In this document: piece after piece, positions 52,702 to 61,944 of the stretch
Layout: every line of letters begins with the position of its first letter
Numbering within the stretch: the first letter of the stretch is position 1
Assembly (NCBI RefSeq): GCF_020685205.1
Contig: NZ_JAJERB010000010.1
Location: 92,409 to 156,408 of the forward strand
Reading direction: 5' to 3'
Length of the DNA: 64,000 bases
DNA from: Hymenobacter translucens
Lineage (GTDB): Bacteria; Bacteroidota; Bacteroidia; Cytophagales; Hymenobacteraceae
Translations under genes and position numbers: made by a program
The notes under the pieces: model-generated
The model's database searches: none
What the model was told of the DNA's origin: nothing
What the model saw: the letters and a program-made list of their open reading frames with translations, nothing else

Positions 52702-52979
52702 GGGGTTGTTAAGCAAAATAGGGAAAAACTTTCGACTCGGCCGGTTAGGTAGCCGTGTTTCGGGCCGGGGCGCGCTGTAGCTTGGCCAGGTAGTTCTTCA
52801 GGGAGGGGCACTTGCCGTACTGTCAGGTGCACGTCAGCGATGGCGACCAGTTGCACGCCCAGCACCTGCAGGAAGCGCTTGCAGTCGGCGGCGAACATCG
52901 GACCCTGCACCACGCCCTTGCCCGGCCCGATGCCCGACTCGTGCCGCGGCGGGGCTTCTCCTGTTTGTTTAACAACCCC
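52702..52979. mobile_element. 278-bp inverted-repeat unit with a decayed coding remnant (family B-like ends)
   Basis: The ends GGGGTTGTTAAGCAAAATAG and its inverse (TGTTTAACAACCCC at the right) are closely related to those of 17063-17336, and the length is similar. The interior is different: on the minus strand it reads VQGPMFAADCKRFLQVLGVQ followed by LVAIADVHLT and, after a frameshift, KCPSLKNYLAKLQRAPARN. I do not recognise the protein. This may be a deletion form of the parent element of family B. Confidence 0.6.
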
Positions 52980-53157
52980 CTATTGACAAAATGTTTCCTT
53001 TGAGGTCCTTTTGGGAACGATGAATCGTGGTCGGGTTTCGTAACCTCTCTCCGCCTTGCAGTGGCCCACGCTCATTTAGTGCTGAGCGGCTGCCAGGGAT
53101 TCTGGAACAGGAGGGGTTCTCATTACCTTTGCCCTCCAGTTTTACTTGTCGTTGCTC

Positions 53158-53574
53158 ATGCCTGCTCCCGCCTCCCGACTGTACTTCAATAACCCCGTTG
53201 GTCGGGTGATGGAACACCCCGAGGGCTACGCGCACGTCATCTACGAGGCGGGCCCGCGCCAGCTGCACCACCTGCAGGCCTTCCTCACGCACACGGGACA
53301 GCTACTGCGCCTACGCGGCTGGCACAAGCTCCTCGCCGACCAGCGCCAGCTGACCCCCTACACTCCCGACGAGAGCCAGTGGATTGTCGACTTCTGGCTC
53401 TCGGTCGAGCAGCGCGGCACCCGGACCATCTACGGGGCCGTCCTGCTGCCCCACGACGTGTTTGCCCGCCTCTCGGTGAGCCAGGTCGTGGCCGATACCA
53501 CGGCCTCCGTCCTCACGTACCGCCTGTTCGACGCCGAAGACGCGGCGCAGCAGTGGCTGCGGCAACTGCGCTAA
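53158..53574 (+). CDS. Small conserved-looking protein, possible SpoIIAA/STAS-like fold
   Basis: 138 residues from the ATG at 53158. It begins MPAPASRLYFNNPVGRVMEH and has alternating strands and helices (GYAHVIYEAGPR, LHHLQAFLTHTGQLLRLRGW, TIYGAVLLPHDVFARLS). In this group of bacteria such proteins precede strand-helix folds of the SpoIIAA type, but I cannot name motifs. No signal peptide. It lies alone beside a decayed resolvase fragment. Confidence 0.6.
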   Translation: MPAPASRLYFNNPVGRVMEHPEGYAHVIYEAGPRQLHHLQAFLTHTGQLLRLRGWHKLLADQRQLTPYTPDESQWIVDFWLSVEQRGTRTIYGAVLLPHDVFARLSVSQVVADTTASVLTYRLFDAEDAAQQWLRQLR

Positions 53575-53601
53575 ACGCCCGCTGCACCGGCCTTGCCGCA
53601 A

Positions 53602-53877
53602 CCTACCTGGTCAACTCCTTTCACCAGCGCGGCATTCACTTTACAGCCTTGGAGCTGGGCATCGACACCACGACCCCGGCGGGCAAGTTTATGGTTTCTC
53701 TTTGGCCGAGTACGACCGCGAGAACATCCTAGAGAAGACCAAAGCCGGCCAGCAGCTGGCCGCCCCCTGGGCAAGCACATCAGCCGGCCCAAGGGGCTGG
53801 ATACGGAGAACCTAGCCAAAATGCACAAGGCACCCGAAAAGGGTCTATCCGTTGCGGAAACGATGCAGCTGACCGGT
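53602..53877 (+). pseudogene. Decayed Tn3 resolvase fragment
   Basis: It reads LVNSFHQRGIHFTALELGID and TTTPAGKFMVS, almost the same as residues 78-110 of TnpR at 3277-3846, then in other frames AEYDREN..LEKTKAGQQLA, KHISRPKGLDTENLAKMHKA and GLSVAETMQLTG. At least two small deletions break the frame and both ends are missing. It is a third sign of past Tn3 insertions. Confidence 0.85.
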
Positions 53878-53955
53878 GGTGTGGGCGGCGGCGTTGTGGT
53901 TGCGGGCGTGGTCTAGCAGGACCTCGCGGCTGCGGTACAGAATCTGGTAGGGGGC

Positions 53956-54381
53956 TTAGTTGGCCGGGGCCGCGAGGCCGAAGTGCTGCTGCAGGACGTA
54001 GTTGAGCTTGTCGCGGGTGAGGGGCTTAATGAGGTAGCCGTGGATGGGCAGGCCCTGCATTTGTTCCACGTCCTTGGGGTTGAGGGAAGTGGTGAGCATG
54101 ATGATAACCACCGAGGGGTTTTGGCGCTGGGGCCGTTGAGCGAAGACCTGCAGGAACTCGAAGCCGTTCATCTTCGGCATCTTCATGTCGAGCAGGAACA
54201 GGGCCGGGCAGGTAGGCGAGGCGGGTTGCTCGCAGTGGGCGAGCAGCAGGTCGAGCGCCTCCTGGCCGTTGCCGGCCACGAGCACGGCGTCGCTGACGGC
54301 CATGCGCCGCAGCAGCGCCTGGTTGAGGTAGTTGGTCGTGTCGTCGTCGTCGATGAGCAGGGTGCAGGAAATGGCAGCCAT
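53956..54381 (-). CDS. CheY-type response regulator
   Basis: 141-residue receiver domain alone. The acidic pocket is LLIDDDDTTNYLNQ, the phosphorylated aspartate is Asp65 in FLLDMKMPKMNG, followed by IIMLTTSLNP and the conserved lysine in GYLIKPLT. There is no output domain, so it acts by protein contact. It starts 4 bp after the histidine kinase stop and is therefore the co-transcribed partner of that kinase. Confidence 0.93.
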   Translation of the reverse strand: MAAISCTLLIDDDDTTNYLNQALLRRMAVSDAVLVAGNGQEALDLLLAHCEQPASPTCPALFLLDMKMPKMNGFEFLQVFAQRPQRQNPSVVIIMLTTSLNPKDVEQMQGLPIHGYLIKPLTRDKLNYVLQQHFGLAAPAN

Positions 54382-54385
54382 GGGG

Positions 54386-57328
54386 TCAGGAAGCGACGAA
54401 AGCGGGGAAATAGTGCCCGGCAGGGCTGGGGGCGTGGGGCAGAAAGACGAAGAAGGTGGTGCCGGCCCCGAGCTGGCTGTGCACCTCGATGCGCCCGCCG
54501 GCGTTTTCCACCATGCGCTTGACCATGTACAGGCCAATGCCCGTGCCCTCGACGTGGTCGTGGAAGCGCTGGAACATGTTGAACAGCCGCGGCAGGTGGT
54601 CGGAGTCGAGGCCAAGGCCGTTGTCGTGCACTTCGAGCACCGTGTGCCCCGGGCGCACGTGGGCCCGCATCTCCACGTGGGCCGGGCGGTCAGGATGGCG
54701 GTACTTCACGGCGTTGCTGAGCAGGTTGTACACCACCGAGCGCAGGTTCTTCTCCGAGAACTGCACGGGCGGCGTGGCGGCGACGTCGGCGAAGAGCTTG
54801 GCGCCGGCGTCCTGCAGCTGGGGCAGCAGGTCCTGGCGAACGTCCTCCACGATGGCGGCCAGGTTGACCAGGGTGGTGGCGGGCTCGTGTTCCTTTTGCA
54901 GCTTGGAGACTTCCGTGAGGTGGTCGATGGTGCGCTTGAAGCGCTCCACCGCGTCGAGCATACGCGTGAGGGTGGGCGCTACCTCCACGTCCTGGGCTAC
55001 TTTGACGGGCAACTCCTCCTGCAGCAGGTAGAGCAGGCCCTCGATGTTGGAAATGGGGGCTTTGAGGTCGTGGCTCGCGGTGTAAATGAAATTGTCCAGG
55101 TCCACGTTGGTGCGCACTAGCTGCTGGTTGGCATCCGCCAGCTCCTGGGCCAGGGCGCGGGCTTGCAAGTCACTTTCTTCCACCACGCGCCGGGCCTGCA
55201 CCTGGTCGGTGACTTCGTGGGCAAAGACCAGCACGCCATCGGGCGTGCCCTGTGCATTGTGGCGGGCCTGGTAGGTGAAGGTGAAGTACAAGTCTTCCAA
55301 GGGCCCGTCGTCGCGGCGGGCCAACTGCATGGGCAGCTCCTGGGCAACAAAGGTTTTGCCGGTGTCGTACACGCCCCGCAGGTGCTGGTAAATGGGTGCC
55401 CCGGTGATTTCCGGCAACGCCTCCAGCACCGGCTTGCCGAGCAGCACGCGGCTGGGGAAGATGCGCTGGTAGGCCGGGTTGACGAGCTGAAACACCAGGT
55501 CGGGGCCATCAAGGATGACGATGGGCGTGGGGGCTTCCATGAAGAGCCGGTGCAACTGCTGGCGCTCGGCCTCCCGTTGCTGGCGGGCCTGCACCTGCTC
55601 AGTGACCTCAAAGGCAAAGATAGAAATACCAGCAATTTGGTCGTTTTCGCGGTAGGCCTGGTAGGTAAAGGTGTAGTACACCTGCTGGACTGGCCGGCCG
55701 TCCCCGGGCAGCACCCGCATGGGCAGCTCCTGCCCGAAGAAGGTTTCGCCGGTTTGGTATACGCGGTCGAGAATGGTCAGAAAGCCCGCCTCCCGGGTTT
55801 CGGGCAGGGCTTCGGCCACGGACTTGCCGGTGAGCTGGCGCTCGGGAAAGAGCTGCTGGTAGGCGGCGTTGACGTACTCGAACCGGTGCTCCGGGCCGCG
55901 CAGCAGGGCCACGGCGGCGGGGGTATCGGCCAGCATGTGATACAGCGCCTCGCGCTCCTGCACTTGCCGCTGGGCGGCGGCCAGCACTTCGGCCTGCAGG
56001 GTTTCGGCGTGCCGCCGGGCGCGCACCCGCTCGGTCACATTCACGGCAAAGCTCATCACGCCTTCGACCTGCCCGGCGGCGTCGAACATGGGCTGGAAGG
56101 TGGCGTCGAAGTATATTTCGTGCAGCTCTCCGTTCTGGTAGCGGTCGATGCGCCGGATGGCCTCCAGGTCGTGCACCAGCTGGCCGGTGCGGTACACGCG
56201 GTCGAAAGGCTCGTGTTGTTCCTCGGGGAACTCGGGCAGGGCCTCGCGGCGGGGCAGCCCGAGCAGCAGGCGATTGGGCAGCAGCTCCTGGGTGCTGGGG
56301 TGCACCAGGGTCCAGATGTGGTCGGGGCCCTGAAAGATGTTAATCTGGGCCGGGGCCTGGCCGAAGAGGCGCAGCAGACGGTTGCGCTGCTCTTCGGCTT
56401 CGGCGCGGGCCTGCTCTACTTCCTGGGTGCGCTGCTGCACGCGGGTTTCCAACTCGTGGTTGAGCTGCTGCACCTGCCGGCGAGCCAGCACCTGTTCGGT
56501 GATGTCGTAGGCGAAGCTGAGCAGCCCGTCGATGCGGCCCTCGCTGTCGCGCAGGGGCTGCAACAAAACGCTGAAGTAGCGCTGCTCCAGGCGGCCGGTG
56601 CCCGTCAGGTCCGCCCACAATTCCATCTCGGGTTCGAAATGGGTTACGCCGGTGTGGTACACGTGGTCGAGCCGTTCCTGTATGCCCTGGCCTTCGAGTT
56701 CCGGCAGGGCCTGGCGAAGGGGCAGGCCGCGGAGCGTGCGCGTGGGAAAGAGCTGCTGGTAGCCGGGGTTGACTAATTCATAGACGTGGTCGGGGCCGCG
56801 GAAGGAAACCACCTGCGCGGGCAGCACCATCAGCACGTCGTGCAGGCGTTGGCGTTGGGCCTCGGCGTCGGCGCGGGCTTCCTGTGCACTGGCCTGGGTG
56901 TCGTGCAAGAGCCGCTCGGCCACGCGGCGGGCGGTAATGTCCTGAACGGACTGGATGAAGAACTGCACCTGCCCGGCCGCGTCGAGCACGGGGGTGTGAC
57001 GCGGCTGCCAGTGGCGCTCCACGAACCGGCCGGGGTGCCCCGGGTCGGGCACGTCGTAGTGCTGCGGGGCCATCTCGTGCGGCTGACCGGTGGCCATTAC
57101 CTGGGTAAGGGAGGCGCGCACGTTGGCCACGGAGTTGGCCTCGGGGGTGTCGGGGTTGTCGGGAAAGGCGTCGAAGAGGTACTGCCCCACGAGGGCATCG
57201 CGCTGGGTCAGGGTCGCGGCCAGGTAGTCGTCGCTGGCGGCCACAATCCGCCACTCCGGGGAGAGCAGCAAATTGGCCCCGGGCAGAGCGTTGAAGACAG
57301 GCAGTGGGAGTAAGTCGGGCGGTGGCAT
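54386..57328 (-). CDS. Histidine kinase with five PAS domains
   Basis: 980 residues, no membrane segment, so a soluble sensor. PAS domains lie at roughly residues 10-135, 165-280, 315-430, 455-575 and 600-715; the last four share the pattern GPDHxxxLVNPxYQxLFPxR followed by GxPxxEALPE, showing internal duplication. Short coiled linkers with RARRHAE or QARQQRE join them. HisKA carries His753 in TASHDLKAPIS; the ATPase domain has NLLSNAVKYR, DNGLGL and GTGIGLYMVKR. The co-transcribed receiver protein is its likely target. Confidence 0.93.
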   Translation of the reverse strand: MPPPDLLPLPVFNALPGANLLLSPEWRIVAASDDYLAATLTQRDALVGQYLFDAFPDNPDTPEANSVANVRASLTQVMATGQPHEMAPQHYDVPDPGHPGRFVERHWQPRHTPVLDAAGQVQFFIQSVQDITARRVAERLLHDTQASAQEARADAEAQRQRLHDVLMVLPAQVVSFRGPDHVYELVNPGYQQLFPTRTLRGLPLRQALPELEGQGIQERLDHVYHTGVTHFEPEMELWADLTGTGRLEQRYFSVLLQPLRDSEGRIDGLLSFAYDITEQVLARRQVQQLNHELETRVQQRTQEVEQARAEAEEQRNRLLRLFGQAPAQINIFQGPDHIWTLVHPSTQELLPNRLLLGLPRREALPEFPEEQHEPFDRVYRTGQLVHDLEAIRRIDRYQNGELHEIYFDATFQPMFDAAGQVEGVMSFAVNVTERVRARRHAETLQAEVLAAAQRQVQEREALYHMLADTPAAVALLRGPEHRFEYVNAAYQQLFPERQLTGKSVAEALPETREAGFLTILDRVYQTGETFFGQELPMRVLPGDGRPVQQVYYTFTYQAYRENDQIAGISIFAFEVTEQVQARQQREAERQQLHRLFMEAPTPIVILDGPDLVFQLVNPAYQRIFPSRVLLGKPVLEALPEITGAPIYQHLRGVYDTGKTFVAQELPMQLARRDDGPLEDLYFTFTYQARHNAQGTPDGVLVFAHEVTDQVQARRVVEESDLQARALAQELADANQQLVRTNVDLDNFIYTASHDLKAPISNIEGLLYLLQEELPVKVAQDVEVAPTLTRMLDAVERFKRTIDHLTEVSKLQKEHEPATTLVNLAAIVEDVRQDLLPQLQDAGAKLFADVAATPPVQFSEKNLRSVVYNLLSNAVKYRHPDRPAHVEMRAHVRPGHTVLEVHDNGLGLDSDHLPRLFNMFQRFHDHVEGTGIGLYMVKRMVENAGGRIEVHSQLGAGTTFFVFLPHAPSPAGHYFPAFVAS

Positions 57329-57502
57329 CTAAGCAGCGGTGAGGGCGGAGGACGGGATACGAAGGTCGGATGTATAAGATTAGACTACCGGAAAAGAAAC
57401 GAGCTGCCTACGGCACGTTGTGCCTGGGTGGCCGTACATTCAGACTTAAGGTGGAAATGAAACGAATGGACCAGGTGGCCCGTTCGTGTTGTTGGTGGGG
57501 AA

Positions 57503-57907
57503 ATGCACCACTATTACCGGTACCGGCCATTGGCAGGTCGTTACACGTGGCTACCTTGCGTTCGTTCCTTCTTTTCCTTCACAACACGCTTGGCAAACCC
57601 TTCCGCCCCGCTCAACGAGGAAGCTGCCCGGCTCTTCGGCTTGCGTTCCTTTGACGCGCTCGCCGCTTTTGCCGAGCCGATGTTTGATGAGTACGTCGCT
57701 TTGGCTGCACGCCTGTTCCAAGTGCCTATCTCGCTTCTTTCCGTGGTAGAGGAAGCCGACGTGTCTGGCCCCGCCAACGTGGGCATGCCCGGCCACAGCC
57801 AGCAGCCCCGCGCGGAGGCCCTGTGTGCCACCGCTATTTCGCAGGCCCGGGCCGTGGTGTACCACGACGTGGCGCTGGAACACCACCCACCTATTCCGGC
57901 CCAAGCC
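57503..57907 (+). pseudogene. GAF-domain sensor protein, N-terminus only
   Basis: The frame contains NEEAARLFGLRSFDALAAFA followed by EPMFDEYVALAARLFQVPIS and LLSVVEEADV, the usual start of a GAF-domain sensor or kinase in this group. At 57908 it runs into the 27-bp inverted repeat of the ISKra4-type transposon, which provides the last residues (LESIKKCGAVG). The remainder of the gene is not present on the other side at 60802, so the gene is truncated. Confidence 0.7.
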
Positions 57908-57940
57908 TTGGAGAGCATCAAAAAGTGTGGGGCAGTGGGG

Positions 57941-59325
57941 TTAAGCAGCCATTGCCAGGGGTTCCGCTGGTGCTGACCGAAAGCCGGGGTACTGCTGTCG
58001 GAAACACGCTTCCCACTCCTCGTTGAGCACCTTGGTGCGGGCCTGCACGAGCAGGTGGGCCCCTTTTTTGGTCCACTGCATCTGCTGGCGCTTGACCATG
58101 CGTTTTGACAGCACCTGGTTCACCGCCGACTCGACAAAACCCATGGAGACGCGTTCGCCGTAGCGCTGGCGCTCCGAGTAGTCCACGATGAAGCCGCTGT
58201 TCTGCTCCACGTAGGTGTGAAAATCAGCAATCAGCCGGGCCAACGGCTTGCACTTGCTGTATTTTCGGACCACGAGCGGGTCGTCTTGGTGCGTGGCCAG
58301 GGCATCGTCCAGGTCCCGTATTTTCTCCAGGGCCCGCTCGGTGTTGCCGTGCCAGAGGTGCCACTTGATGCGGGTCAAGCCGTCTTGCAGCGCTTTTCCC
58401 CGGCCGTGTCGACCTGAGCAAATCCCAGCGCGTACTGCTGCAGCACCGTCAGGCGCATAGTCAGGTGAAACCAGTCCAGGATATGCGTGGACTCCGCACT
58501 CAGGTAGCTGGTCAGCGACCGCAGCACCGCGGCGCCGTCGGTAAAGAATTCCACGGCCTGATTGGCCTGCGGCCCCTGCGAACGCAAGACCTTAAACACG
58601 CGCCGACGCGGCTTGGCATCGACCTCCTGTACGAAGCATTTGGCGCCCCCTTCGGCGGGAATGCTTTTGCCCGCAATCACCTCGAAACAGCCTTTTTTAT
58701 GCCAGTGCCGGACGTAGCCGCCGTCGAGGCCGACCACCAGCGGGCGGTCCGGGCACGGCAAGGCCTCGCGGTCGCGCTGGCAAACGCCGTGAAAAGGGGC
58801 CACTTCCTGCGGCAGTTGTTTTTCCTGCGCCTCGACCACGGCGTGCAGGTGCTGCTGAATGGTCGTGCCCGATAGTTTCGCACTCAGGGGCAGCACGTCG
58901 TGGAGCAAATGGGCCGTTTTCTGGTAGGGAATCAGGCTGGCCCACTTGGTTTCCAAATACAGCCGCTCCGGCGTCACGTGCTGCGGAAAGAGGTGCTGGA
59001 GGGGGCTGAAGGTTTTCGGCCCGGTCTCGCTGGGCGGCAAGTAGTAGCGTGGGCTATCGACCGAGACGTTCCCAAACAAGGTTTTCAGCTGAAGCGGGTA
59101 GCTGCCCTTCTTCCGCAAGCCGACGGGTTGTTGCAGCTGCAGGTGCGTTGCTATCTGCTGCCCAATCATCTTTTGCTGAAGGCATTGCAGCAGCTCTTTC
59201 GATTCGGCCAGCGTCAGGCCCACGCTGGCCAAGCTCAGGTCCTCCCGGCTCCAGGTGAACACGTCTTCGAGGGTGGGCGCGTTGCCTTCTGACGGACAGA
59301 CCACCAGTTGTAGTTTGAAGTTCAT
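57941..59325 (-). CDS. ISKra4-family transposase in two frames
   Basis: The first frame (59325 down to 58375, 316 residues) has the N-terminal part (FTWSREDLSLASVGLTLAES) and the DDE core VVGLDGGYVRHWHKKG and ESTHILDWFHLTMRL. It ends AGEKRCKTA. A -1 shift at GGGGAAAAG (about 58385-58395) lets translation continue as ALQDGLTRIKWHLWHGN to the C-terminus (YSERQRYGERVSMGFVESAV, with the last glutamate). ISKra4 elements are known with one or two frames. Either programmed frameshifting or a mutation explains this. Confidence 0.8.
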
Positions 59326-59349
59326 GGAGCTGAGGGGTTAAGGATTAGA

Positions 59350-59967
59350 TTACAGCAAGGCTTTCACTTTACGCACCGTGTTGATGGCCACGTCGCACAG
59401 CTTTGCTGTGTTACGTACGCTCAGGCCCGCACGCAGCTGCCGGGCGACGGCGGCATACTTTTTCAGAAAGACGGCTTTGTCTTCCGTCGCGCCCACCGGG
59501 CGGCCAATCGTGACGCCTTGCCGCCGCGCCTCGTCCATGCCCGAGAGAATGCGCTCGCGCAGTGTCTCGCGTTCCAGGCGGGCAAATTCGGCCAGCAGCG
59601 TGAACATGAACTGCGCCACCGGATTGCGTTTGCCGTTTTTGAGAGTTTCAATCCCAAAGTTTTGGACGTAGATGCTGACGCCCAACTGCGTCAGTTCTTC
59701 GACAATCTGCAGGACTTCCACGGTGGAGCGGCCCAGGCGCGAGACTTCGCTCACCAACACTTTCTGGATGGCGCCCCGGCGGCTCAGTTCCAGGAGCTGC
59801 TGAATCCCCTCCCGGTCCTGATTCCGCTTTGCGCCGCTAATCTTCTCCGAAATCTCGGCCACGACCTGGACGGCCTGACCCTGGGCCACGGCGCGCAGGT
59901 CTTCCACCTGCCGCTGGTAGTCTTGCTCCTTCTTGGAGACGCGCACGAAAATGACGGCCTTTTGCAT
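59350..59967 (-). CDS. Serine recombinase (resolvase/invertase type)
   Basis: 205 residues. The catalytic domain begins AVIFVRVSKKEQDYQRQVED with Ser11, then VLVSEVSRLGRSTVEVLQIV and FMFTLLAEFARLERETLRER; the C-terminal helix-turn-helix is GLSVRNTAKLCDVAINTVRK. It lies 24 bp upstream of the transposase start inside the 27-bp repeats, so it probably resolves cointegrates of this element. It differs clearly from the Tn3 TnpR. Confidence 0.9.
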   Translation of the reverse strand: MQKAVIFVRVSKKEQDYQRQVEDLRAVAQGQAVQVVAEISEKISGAKRNQDREGIQQLLELSRRGAIQKVLVSEVSRLGRSTVEVLQIVEELTQLGVSIYVQNFGIETLKNGKRNPVAQFMFTLLAEFARLERETLRERILSGMDEARRQGVTIGRPVGATEDKAVFLKKYAAVARQLRAGLSVRNTAKLCDVAINTVRKVKALL

Positions 59968-60024
59968 GGCGCAAAGCTATCTGAGCTGTATCAAGTAAAT
60001 CATCTGGTTTTTATGATACAGATT

Positions 60025-60729
60025 TCAAGGCCGTTCATCTGCGAAAAAATAGTCGTAGCCGCCCTGAGAAAGCAGAAAATCAGTATTACCCTTTAGTTGA
60101 TACACTTTCGCCAGTTTTTGATTGACTTGGCCTTTGTCGAAGTGCTCCGGGCGAAAGGTCCAGAACCAGGTCGGCACGTCGTCCTCGAAGATGTTCTCGC
60201 CGGCCAGCAGCCGGTCCAAGGCGTCGAAACTCCAACTGAACTGGTCCAGGGTCCGCTGGTTGTAGCCCCCGGGGCCGCCGACCTCCTCCGGGGGGCAGGC
60301 CCGGCGGCCGCTCCCGCACACCGGGTGGGCCGCCAGCGCCGTCGAGCACAGCACCTTTTCGATTCGCACCTGGTGGAGCCAGTAATCGCCGAAGTCGTAG
60401 GTATAAGTGAACTTGTCATTGACTTGCCACGGGAAATCACCCAGGTGGACCCGGCGGGCATCGTCGGCGAAATAGATGCCGCCGGCATATGGAATTCCGT
60501 ACTCCTTGCCCCAGAGCTTGAAGCTATACAGGTGCCAGTTGTCCCAGCCCATTGCCACCTGGAAGACGTGATGCAGTTCCGCCAGGGTGGTGTCGCCCCG
60601 CACGAGCACGCGCCGGCAGATTTGTGGGCTGATGCCCACCAGGTGAATCTTGAGCTGGTAGACCGCCGCCAGGCGGTCATCTCCGATGGCAGAAGGCGGG
60701 ACAACGGGCAGGGGCATGGCGTTCATCAA
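60025..60729 (-). CDS. Plasmid pRiA4b ORF-3 family protein
   Basis: 234 residues. The family core is plain: YQLKIHLVGISPQICRRVLV, TTLAELHHVFQVAMGWDNWH, LYSFKLWG and FTYTYDFGDYWLHQVRIEKV, with the zinc-like CGSGRRACPPEEVGG further on. The function of the family is unknown; members are common on plasmids and near transposases. It is the first gene of the 27-bp-repeat transposon, upstream of the recombinase. Confidence 0.9.
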   Translation of the reverse strand: MMNAMPLPVVPPSAIGDDRLAAVYQLKIHLVGISPQICRRVLVRGDTTLAELHHVFQVAMGWDNWHLYSFKLWGKEYGIPYAGGIYFADDARRVHLGDFPWQVNDKFTYTYDFGDYWLHQVRIEKVLCSTALAAHPVCGSGRRACPPEEVGGPGGYNQRTLDQFSWSFDALDRLLAGENIFEDDVPTWFWTFRPEHFDKGQVNQKLAKVYQLKGNTDFLLSQGGYDYFFADERP

Positions 60730-60845
60730 CAGATACCGACTCCCAATTTAAGCCAGGAGGCTGTCGACCGCTATTGCCCCACACTTTTTGATGCTCTCCA
60801 AATCTGCTAAACTAACCCAGTGTAATCACCCATGAAGGGCCGCGT

Positions 60846-60881
60846 AGTAATACCGGTAACATCGGTAACACCGATAATACT
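60846..60881 (+). repeat. 9-bp repeat array 4 (4 units), near rep
   Basis: AGTAATACC, GGTAACATC, GGTAACACC, GATAATACT: four units of the array found around parA, now 39 kb away and 75 bp beyond the rep stop codon. It lies just outside the ISKra4-type transposon. Confidence 0.9.
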
Positions 60882-60955
60882 CGTTTTCAAAGCGGCTGGC
60901 TTTTTAGCCTTGCATTGCTGCTTTCGTAGCCGATTCGGTCCAGCGCCAGAGGGCG

Positions 60956-61891
60956 TTAACTGCTTTTAGCCGTCTTGAGCCCCAGAACGGTGAGTAGGAG
61001 TCCGGCCGGGTTTTTATCGGCCCTGATTTTATCGGTCTTCAGCCGGTACATGAATTTGAATAGCTCGTTGAGCAGCTGTTCATCGCCCAGAATACGGCTG
61101 ACCAGCTTCGCATCTTTAATGCCCAACGTTTCCAAGTGTCGACGGGCCATTACGACCCGGGCCTGCTCCGGCGACTCGTCAAAGGGAATCGGCAGCTGCT
61201 TAGGCTGCTGTTGGGTGACGTAGAAGCGGACGGCGTGAAAGGAGCGGCCCTGCTTGAGCAGCGTGTAGCCAATCTTGAGCTCAGTGTTCTCGTTGATTTG
61301 CCGGACAGCAATATCAAGCACCTTTGCCTTTAAGTCGCTGATGCGCTGGAACTGCTCGGGCTCCTTACCCTTGGCGTCTTTGAGCTTGAGCATGAGCTTA
61401 AACTCTTCCAGGTCGTAGGTCTTGGTCTCGCCGATGTCTTTCCACTGGGAGGCCAGTTGGTAGATGCGCTTAGCGTACTTGCTGGAAATCTTCAGGGCCG
61501 AGAAGAGCTGAAACGAGGTAAAGTTGTTTTTTAGCTCGAACAAGTAGGGCCGAATGTCCTCCGAGAGGCGGATGCGCAGGTAGCCCTGGCCTTTGACGTA
61601 CTCCACCTTCTGAAACATCCAGAGCTGCACGTAGGCCTCGTCGTTCTCTACCTCGAACATGCGCGAGCCCATGGACTCGGTGGCTTCTTTCAGCTGCTTG
61701 TAGTGCCACTCGCGACCCGTCATGGCCACCACCTCGTTCATGTGAATCTGATACTCCTGGTTGGGCGCGTCCTCTCGCCGGAGCTTGGACAGCAGGAAGA
61801 ACAGCAAGTCCAGCTGACAGGCCGTGTAGTCATAGCGGGCAGTGGTGATGGCATTGTGCTGCCGGACCTGAAGAGCATCGTAAGTTTCCAT
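60956..61891 (-). CDS. repB: Plasmid replication initiator (Rep_3 / RepB family)
   Basis: 311 residues of the Rep_3 superfamily with two winged-helix domains. The first includes YDYTACQLDLLFFLLSKLR and NEVVAMTGREWHYKQLKEAT; the second includes FSALKISSKYAKRIYQLASQ and YDLEEFKLMLKLKD. It binds the 21-bp iterons that lie directly upstream (61964-62073) and opens the origin. It reads away from the iterons, so binding there probably also controls its own promoter. This gene is the strongest evidence that the window is a plasmid. Confidence 0.93.
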   Translation of the reverse strand: METYDALQVRQHNAITTARYDYTACQLDLLFFLLSKLRREDAPNQEYQIHMNEVVAMTGREWHYKQLKEATESMGSRMFEVENDEAYVQLWMFQKVEYVKGQGYLRIRLSEDIRPYLFELKNNFTSFQLFSALKISSKYAKRIYQLASQWKDIGETKTYDLEEFKLMLKLKDAKGKEPEQFQRISDLKAKVLDIAVRQINENTELKIGYTLLKQGRSFHAVRFYVTQQQPKQLPIPFDESPEQARVVMARRHLETLGIKDAKLVSRILGDEQLLNELFKFMYRLKTDKIRADKNPAGLLLTVLGLKTAKSS

Positions 61892-61944
61892 AGGGCGGGG
61901 GTAGACCGCAAATATAAGCGACGAAGTCTAAAAACTACCCTGTT

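Larger units (their letters stand above)
57908..60801. mobile_element. ISKra4-type transposon with resolvase and pRiA4b ORF-3 gene
   Basis: 2.9-kb element between perfect 27-bp inverted repeats: TTGGAGAGCATCAAAAAGTG continuing to 57934, with the inverse at 60775-60801. All three genes read leftward: a transposase in two overlapping frames, a serine recombinase and a pRiA4b ORF-3-type protein. No target duplication is visible. The recombinase and the accessory gene make it more like a transposon than a simple IS. Confidence 0.85.

Noticed and set aside
55163..56776. 537-codon plus-strand frame across the histidine kinase
   Set aside because: It is antisense to the PAS repeats and its repetitive look only mirrors them.
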